A DNA stretch of 64,000 bases from Brucella sp. BE17 (GTDB lineage Bacteria; Pseudomonadota; Alphaproteobacteria; Rhizobiales; Rhizobiaceae), in contig NZ_CP154467.1 in the NCBI RefSeq assembly GCF_039545455.1, positions 868,001 to 932,000 on the forward strand, given 5' to 3'. A model generated the notes under the pieces. The model was given only the letters and a program-made list of their open reading frames with translations. It was not told where the DNA came from and did no database searches. Made by a program: the position numbers and the translations under genes. Positions 58,957-64,000 of the stretch are shown here, piece after piece. The first letter of the stretch is position 1. Each line of letters starts with the position of its first letter.

Positions 58957-60135
58957 CTAGCTTGCCAGCAATTGCTGATAAAGTACCTCATCAGTGGCAC
59001 CTTCCGTACCAACCAGCAGTACACGCGATGCCTTGTTAAGGCCAAGTTCTTTGACAACGGCCGGATTAGCGGCTGCGGTCAAAAGTCCGGCCAGGCCTGA
59101 TGCTCCCGATTCACCGATTTCGAGTGCGGTATCGCTACCCAGTGGATGCGCCAATTGTTTCAGTGCCGTTACAGCCGTATCTTCGCCCACCGTCAGAAAA
59201 TAATCGGCCGCTTTTTCCAGCACTTCCCACGCCGATAGCGACGGCTCATAGCATTCAAGCATTGCCATGATGGTTTCTTCGCCCGGTTCCATCGCTATAG
59301 CGCGTCCAGCCTGTGCACTGCGCTGAAGACAATTGGCTCGTTCCGGTTCCACGACGACCAGCTTGGGGCGTTTATCGCCCATTTTATCCAGATAAAATCC
59401 GGCAACCACGGCTGCCAGTCCTCCCACACCCGCTTGAATGAAAATATGAGAATAATCCTGTCTGGATTGCTCCCAGATTTCATTGAGCATAAGCGTATAA
59501 CCCTGCATGACCAATCCGGGAATTTCTATATAACCGGCGCGGGAAAAATCCGAGATGACCATCCAGCCGTTTTCTTCAGCCATTTTGAAGGATTGGGCGA
59601 CTGAATCGTCATAATTCCCTTTGGTCCGGATAATTTCGGCACCAAAGCGGGCAATGGCGTCTTCACGACCCTGTGTCACATTTTCATGCAGGAAAATGAC
59701 ACAGCGGCAGCCATATTTTTCTGCGCCCGAGGCGACCGAACGACCATGATTGCCATCAGTCGCACAACAAATCGTCAGCTGTGAGGCCACAGCTTTGCAC
59801 TCATCGCTTGTCAGTTCCGAAGGCTTCACTTCACGTCCGAGCTTTTCCTCCACATAGCGATGCACAACGCGCGCGACAGCATAAGCGCCACCCAACGCTT
59901 TGAAACTGGAGAGACCGTAACGTCCGCTTTCGTCCTTGATCATGATCGTGTCGAGACCGAGGCTCTGGGCCAGATTTTTTAATTCGACCAGAGGTGTCGT
60001 CTGATAATCGGGAAAGGCGCTCAGGAAAGACTGGACCTCCTCGACGCCTGCGACACCCGCAATCAGCGATTGCGCATGATCCAGTTTTTTACCCGATTGG
60101 ACTGATTTATTTTGCACCAGGCCAGTGTCTGTCAT
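58957..60135 (-). CDS. dpaL: 2,3-diaminopropionate ammonia-lyase
   Basis: This 392-residue fold-type-II PLP enzyme has PLP lysine Lys79 (GLSSFKALGG) and Asp127 (CCATDGNHG), the pair that lets E. coli YgeX/DpaL act on both L- and D-2,3-diaminopropionate, giving pyruvate and two ammonia. The GVGGLAAVV phosphate loop and the EPERANCL motif are intact. GGGAG is 8 nt before the ATG at 60135. It lies behind the GntR gene. Relatives can also cleave other beta-substituted alanines. Confidence 0.93.
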   Translation of the reverse strand: MTDTGLVQNKSVQSGKKLDHAQSLIAGVAGVEEVQSFLSAFPDYQTTPLVELKNLAQSLGLDTIMIKDESGRYGLSSFKALGGAYAVARVVHRYVEEKLGREVKPSELTSDECKAVASQLTICCATDGNHGRSVASGAEKYGCRCVIFLHENVTQGREDAIARFGAEIIRTKGNYDDSVAQSFKMAEENGWMVISDFSRAGYIEIPGLVMQGYTLMLNEIWEQSRQDYSHIFIQAGVGGLAAVVAGFYLDKMGDKRPKLVVVEPERANCLQRSAQAGRAIAMEPGEETIMAMLECYEPSLSAWEVLEKAADYFLTVGEDTAVTALKQLAHPLGSDTALEIGESGASGLAGLLTAAANPAVVKELGLNKASRVLLVGTEGATDEVLYQQLLAS

Positions 60136-60254
60136 TTTGCTCACTCCCACATGAATAGATATGAAACGGCTATTGACTTCAGCAGACGCCGAACGCACCG
60201 CTGAGATGCGTGTTGCAGTTGATGAAGGAAGGGGCCGTCGGAAACCTGAAAGCG

Positions 60255-60935
60255 TCAGTCCGCGTTATTACGAGCACTGCCTTCGAGCGCGACCACTACA
60301 TCGGCCGCACCTTCTGCAATCAACGCCACATGCTCGCGCATCATCTTGTCAGCCAGTTCTCCGTCACCGGATTCGATTGCCTGTAGCAAACGGCCATGAT
60401 CATCGCAGCTATCGCGCATTCGTCTCGGGTGGGTCACATAACGACGGTAAGGATTGAGGCGTTTTCCTAGCTTTAAGGCTTCCTCATAGAGATACTGGTT
60501 TTGTGCACAGCGCAAAATAACATCATGGAATGCATTATTGGCTTGAATAAAACCGGTCTGATCATCCTGATCAGCCTTGTTGCAACAAATGTCATTTTCA
60601 ATGCGCAGAGCTTCAATGTCAGCTCTGGTCATGCGACGCGCGCACAAACGGGCAGCCAGTCCTTCCAGTTCTGCAAGCACCTGAAACATTTCCACAACCT
60701 TGCGCGTTGTGAGTTCAATCACGGTCGCGCCCTGATTGCGTTTGATATCGACCAAACCGCTGGAAGCGAGATGGCGCAGCGCCTCACGTATAGGCGTACG
60801 TGAAACTTCAAACCTTTTGGCCAGCGCTTGTTCATCAAGCCTGGTGCCCGGATGCAGACGACCGCTCAAAATGTCGTCTTCCAGTATCTGGACTAAATTG
60901 GCTGGTGAAGAGGTCTGATCCAAAGTTGCATTCAT
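60255..60935 (-). CDS. GntR-family regulator, FCD subfamily
   Basis: This 226-residue protein has an N-terminal winged helix (about 10-75; DEQALAKRFEVSRTPIREAL) and a C-terminal FCD all-helical ligand domain. Metal/ligand residues appear in ANNAFHDVILRCA and MMREHVALI. It most likely controls the TRAP and molybdenum-hydroxylase operons through the TTGTAT-N3-ATACAA site at 54978. FCD ligands are usually carboxylates, in keeping with a TRAP importer. Confidence 0.92.
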   Translation of the reverse strand: MNATLDQTSSPANLVQILEDDILSGRLHPGTRLDEQALAKRFEVSRTPIREALRHLASSGLVDIKRNQGATVIELTTRKVVEMFQVLAELEGLAARLCARRMTRADIEALRIENDICCNKADQDDQTGFIQANNAFHDVILRCAQNQYLYEEALKLGKRLNPYRRYVTHPRRMRDSCDDHGRLLQAIESGDGELADKMMREHVALIAEGAADVVVALEGSARNNAD

Positions 60936-61112
60936 TCTTTTGCCATCTGCGCTTGTCGATTTTCGTCACAGGAAATCAAGGCCAACATAAGAGCCCGTTT
61001 CGAGCTGAATTGATCAAAACGGCGCATCTTGACGCTTTTTCTTCAAGCATAATCCTGTCGATCCTCACTTCACTCCGGTCGGATCATGCTGTCATTTCCA
61101 ACAAAAATATCG

Positions 61113-61445
61113 TTACTGTTTTACCGTGATGACAATGCTTACGCATTCTTCATCTTGCTCGTTGATTGTGTAATGTGGGTCAAATGGTTCAAACAGAACT
61201 GCCTGCCCTTTGGTTAAAGTAAAGCGCTCCTTGCCTGTATCAAAGGTTAGAGCACCTGACGCAATATAAAAAACTTGCGACACATCATCATGATGATGCA
61301 ATTCTCCCCCGCCTCCTTTAGGGGCTTTAGATACTTGTATACAGAAATTTGAACCTTCAAAAGGTACAATGTCCAATACATTCAGCCCACCAAAATGATT
61401 AGGGGGCGTAATGCCAAGTTTGTTGCCGTCTTTCCAGATTTTCAT
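61113..61445 (-). CDS. Single-domain cupin protein
   Basis: This 110-residue cupin has motif 1 GGGELHHHDDVSQVFYI and a motif 2 FEPFDPHYTI. His/Glu residues for a metal are present in part. The small size suggests a ligand sensor or isomerase, not a dioxygenase. GGAGG precedes the ATG. It lies between the ThDP enzyme and GntR genes, each about 95-180 nt away. The role is unknown. Confidence 0.8.
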   Translation of the reverse strand: MKIWKDGNKLGITPPNHFGGLNVLDIVPFEGSNFCIQVSKAPKGGGGELHHHDDVSQVFYIASGALTFDTGKERFTLTKGQAVLFEPFDPHYTINEQDEECVSIVITVKQ

Positions 61446-61538
61446 TTATTCCTCCAGTTTATCAGTCAAATCGTAATCGGCAAGGTTAAGACCAAGCTGC
61501 ATCCTTTGAAGAAATCGCAGCTCAGTCTTGAATTGAGA

Positions 61539-63188
61539 TTACGAAATATATTCCATGTACGGGCTGATGACGCTGCGCACCGGCACCTGAATGATAGCCG
61601 GCTTGCCACTCGCAATCGCTTGTTTCACAGCCTCGTCAATCTCGTCACGCGTTCGCGCCTGATAGCCTTTACCGCCCAAAGCCTCTGCGAGCTTCGCCCA
61701 GTCGCGCCGCGGCAAAACCATCTCGTATGTTTCGCCGTATGACATCTGCTGAGGAAGAGCGATTGCCGCCCATAACTCGTCGTCGAGGACAACGATGATA
61801 AATGCACGACCATAGCGCTCGGCGGTATCCAGCTCCGTGACATGGAACCCAACGCCACCGTCACCTACAAACACAATCGATGGCGCATCCGGGTCAGCAA
61901 AATTAGCACCAGCACCATATGGAACTTCTGCGCCCAATGTGCCCGATTGCCCGGCACGCAGATAACGACCCGGCGCCTTGATTTTCAAACGGGCGTCTGC
62001 CCAGAAATCCACGTTGCCGTGCGATGTCGTGTAGATCGTATTTTCGGGTGCCGCTGCAGTAACGGCATCGATGGCGTTGATCGGATGCAGCCCATGTTCA
62101 TCATCTTCACCGGCCTGCGCCTTGAACTCATCATTCCACTTGGCAATCAAAGCGTCGCGCCAACCCGCATCGAATGTACCTTTTGGTGCTTCTGCCAAAG
62201 CATAAATGAAATGAAACGCAGAGGCATTAATCGCCAGATCTGCACGTCGATTGCGGTGCAGAATGGCCTGATCACCGGCGATCTGAATAACTTTGGTATT
62301 TTGCCCAAGGCCTGAGCCGAATTCGAGGTCGAATTCGAAATGATGGCCGACAAGAACGACGCAATCTGATGCCGCTAGCGCCTGACGCAGCGCACTGTTG
62401 CATGGCGTATAGGCCGGGCCTGCCCAAAGTGGATGATTCTCATCAACCGCCCCACGTGCCAGCCGCATCGTGAAAAAGGGCAGTTGATGCTTTTCAATGG
62501 CTTCAAGCAAGCGATCGCTCGGATTAAAAAATACATCATCACCCAGAATAAGAACGGGGCGTTTGGCTTCAGAAAATAGTGTTTCAAAAGCAGCGATATC
62601 ACCGGCGCAATTTCCCGGGCGCCCTGGCATGACCGGCGGTTGCGTGGCTATTGTGGCTGGATCGGCATCAATCATCTGATGCAAGATATCAGTCGGAACT
62701 TCCAGGAATACCGGTCCGGGGCGACCCGCCCAGATATGGCGCCACGCCATGTCAAGATATTCTGGCAGGCGTTTGGCCTCGGTGCAGCGCGCCGCCCATT
62801 TTGTAACAGCCTGCATTGCCGGCAGTACATTATAGGTCATTCCGGCACCTTTATCAGCACTCGTCGTCGCAGACTGTGCACCGATAACGAGCAAGGGCGT
62901 GCCGCCAAGATGAGAAACCATGGCTGGTGTTACGGCATTGGTCACACCGGGACCAAGCGTTACCATTGCGACGCCGACCGTACCGTTCACACGAGCGTTG
63001 GCTTCAGCCATATAGCACGCTGCTGCCTCATGACGCGCATGCACCAACTGAACACCGATTTGGGCACAAGCCCGATAAACCGGATTGATCGGCCCGCCTG
63101 ACACGGAGAAAATATTCTTAACACCTGCTCCGTGAAGCCATTTGACGATAGCGCCACCGCCATCAAGCTGTTTTTGCTTGGTCAGCAT
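61539..63188 (-). CDS. Thiamine-diphosphate enzyme (acetolactate-synthase-like)
   Basis: This 549-residue three-domain ThDP enzyme has the activating Glu54 in VHARHEAAACYMAEANAR. The ThDP/Mg motif begins GDG at 442-444 but ends LDD at 468-470, where most family members have the NN metal ligand (LNN). It is near oxalyl-CoA decarboxylase, 2-hydroxyacyl-CoA lyase and acetolactate-synthase groups, without a diagnostic signature. GGGAG precedes the ATG. It starts 12 nt after the SDR gene. A carboligase or decarboxylase of a 2-oxo acid is likely. Confidence 0.87.
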   Translation of the reverse strand: MLTKQKQLDGGGAIVKWLHGAGVKNIFSVSGGPINPVYRACAQIGVQLVHARHEAAACYMAEANARVNGTVGVAMVTLGPGVTNAVTPAMVSHLGGTPLLVIGAQSATTSADKGAGMTYNVLPAMQAVTKWAARCTEAKRLPEYLDMAWRHIWAGRPGPVFLEVPTDILHQMIDADPATIATQPPVMPGRPGNCAGDIAAFETLFSEAKRPVLILGDDVFFNPSDRLLEAIEKHQLPFFTMRLARGAVDENHPLWAGPAYTPCNSALRQALAASDCVVLVGHHFEFDLEFGSGLGQNTKVIQIAGDQAILHRNRRADLAINASAFHFIYALAEAPKGTFDAGWRDALIAKWNDEFKAQAGEDDEHGLHPINAIDAVTAAAPENTIYTTSHGNVDFWADARLKIKAPGRYLRAGQSGTLGAEVPYGAGANFADPDAPSIVFVGDGGVGFHVTELDTAERYGRAFIIVVLDDELWAAIALPQQMSYGETYEMVLPRRDWAKLAEALGGKGYQARTRDEIDEAVKQAIASGKPAIIQVPVRSVISPYMEYIS

Positions 63189-63200
63189 ATATACTCTCCC

Positions 63201-63989
63201 TTAATATGCGCGTGATTTTCCGCCATCGAGTGCAATTGCAGTACCGGTAATGAAGCCGCCGTGTCGCGAGGACAGGAATGCGACCATCGCACCGAAATCA
63301 TCCGGATCACCAAATTTTCCCGTAGGCACTTCTTCCAGCCATAATTTTTCCGCCTCAGCGCGGCTGAGCTGGTCACGTTCCATGCTGGATGTGACGAGAT
63401 ATTCCATCCGATCAGTCGCAAATGGTCCCGGGCACAGGCAATTGACCGTTATGCCCTCATGCGCGAATTCAATCGACAAGGATTTGGCCATCCCCACCAC
63501 CGCAAGACGAATAGAATCCGATAGCACCATATTCGGCTGAACAATTTTGACCCCGACAGTGGTGACAAAAATAATGCGGCCAAACTTGTTTTTGCGCATG
63601 TGCGGTAAAACTTCGTGGCATAAATCTACCATCGGAAGCAGACTTTCATTCAGCGCATCTTCCCAGCCTTCTCGCTTCACGCCAAGAAACGGAGCTGACT
63701 CCGGACCGCCCGTATTGGCGACAAAAACGTCAATGCCACCAAGAGCATCAACAGCCGTCTGAACGCCGCTATGCAGTGTATCGCGTTTGGAAAGATCGAT
63801 TTCAACGGCAACAACTTTTGCTGCTCCAACCGCTTTGAGTTCTTCGACAAAACCTTCCATAGCCGCCAGATTGCGCCCTGCAACAGCAAGAGCCGCGCCT
63901 TCACGTGCGAGAGCAAAAGCCGCTGCACGCCCAAGACCACGCGATGCCGCCGTAATCAAAGCTCTCTTGCCCTGAATTTCCAGGTCCAT
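63201..63989 (-). CDS. SDR-family protein lacking YxxxK
   Basis: This 262-residue Rossmann protein has the NAD(P) motif TAASRGLG (13-20) and ANTGGPESAP. The catalytic segment reads PNMVLSDSIRLAVVG: S157 and R161 stand where Tyr and Lys are normal, so it is an atypical SDR (a known subgroup has LSN/D…R). It may bind but not reduce its ligand, or use other residues. GGAGG is before the ATG. It is first in the minus-strand run SDR-ThDP-cupin-GntR-dpaL and continues to the window edge. Confidence 0.9.
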   Translation of the reverse strand: MDLEIQGKRALITAASRGLGRAAAFALAREGAALAVAGRNLAAMEGFVEELKAVGAAKVVAVEIDLSKRDTLHSGVQTAVDALGGIDVFVANTGGPESAPFLGVKREGWEDALNESLLPMVDLCHEVLPHMRKNKFGRIIFVTTVGVKIVQPNMVLSDSIRLAVVGMAKSLSIEFAHEGITVNCLCPGPFATDRMEYLVTSSMERDQLSRAEAEKLWLEEVPTGKFGDPDDFGAMVAFLSSRHGGFITGTAIALDGGKSRAY

Positions 63990-64000
63990 TCTCCACCTCC

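Overview
The window looks like a chromosomal segment of an alphaproteobacterium of the Brucellaceae (Brucella/Ochrobactrum group). The reasons are the rhizobial order fabH-ihfA-merR next to plsX, DUF177 and a ubiquinol-cytochrome c chaperone protein; a nrdR-ribD-ribE-ribH-nusB run; hemB, an RDD protein, bpt and parC close together; and an aapJQMP amino-acid transporter. This attribution comes from gene order and protein character, not from a database search.

Region 1 (1-19.7 kb) is mostly housekeeping. It starts with a partial Tat-exported metallo-beta-lactamase-fold protein, then a guanidine-II (mini-ykkC) riboswitch in front of a SugE/Gdx guanidinium exporter, the ihfA/merR pair, fatty-acid and phospholipid genes, an outer-membrane BamE-like lipoprotein, a K+-independent H+-pyrophosphatase, the riboflavin operon, glyA, a Tat-exported L,D-transpeptidase, a DUF411 metal-binding protein, a 3-hydroxyisobutyryl-CoA hydrolase-like protein and hemB. 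An orphan Cys-rich secreted protein sits in an AT-rich pocket at 12.2-12.5 kb.

Region 2 (19.7-43.5 kb) has a phytanoyl-CoA dioxygenase/AraC pair lying between the RDD gene and bpt. It continues with parC, a large exported protein, aspS, rnd, ppx-ppk, a CHCC zinc finger protein, an FAD monooxygenase, marC, the aap ABC operon, a PAP2 phosphatase and metC.

Region 3 (43.6-45.5 kb) is a free-standing phage-type lysis cassette: a GH19-like endolysin with a C-terminal membrane segment, an Rz-like inner spanin and a nested Rz1-like lipoprotein, with no capsid, tail or integrase genes nearby. Two small proteins follow.

Region 4 (47.65-64 kb) begins at a tRNA-Pro(TGG) and appears to be a dedicated catabolic island running past the window edge. 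Divergent operons carry a TRAP transporter, an M20 deacylase, CoxG, XdhC/CoxI-like and molybdopterin-binding maturation proteins on one side, and a three-subunit molybdenum hydroxylase on the other. Behind them are a 2,3-diaminopropionate ammonia-lyase, an FCD-type GntR regulator, a cupin, an unusual ThDP enzyme and an SDR lacking the YxxxK motif. Two palindromes of the kind bound by FCD-GntR proteins lie in the divergent promoter. The set recalls, but is not, the E. coli ygeX/ygeY/xdh purine cluster. I infer import and degradation of a compound that contains or yields diaminopropionate (or a beta-N-substituted alanine) plus a heterocycle or other hydroxylatable moiety. The substrate is unknown and this is the main candidate for an undescribed system.
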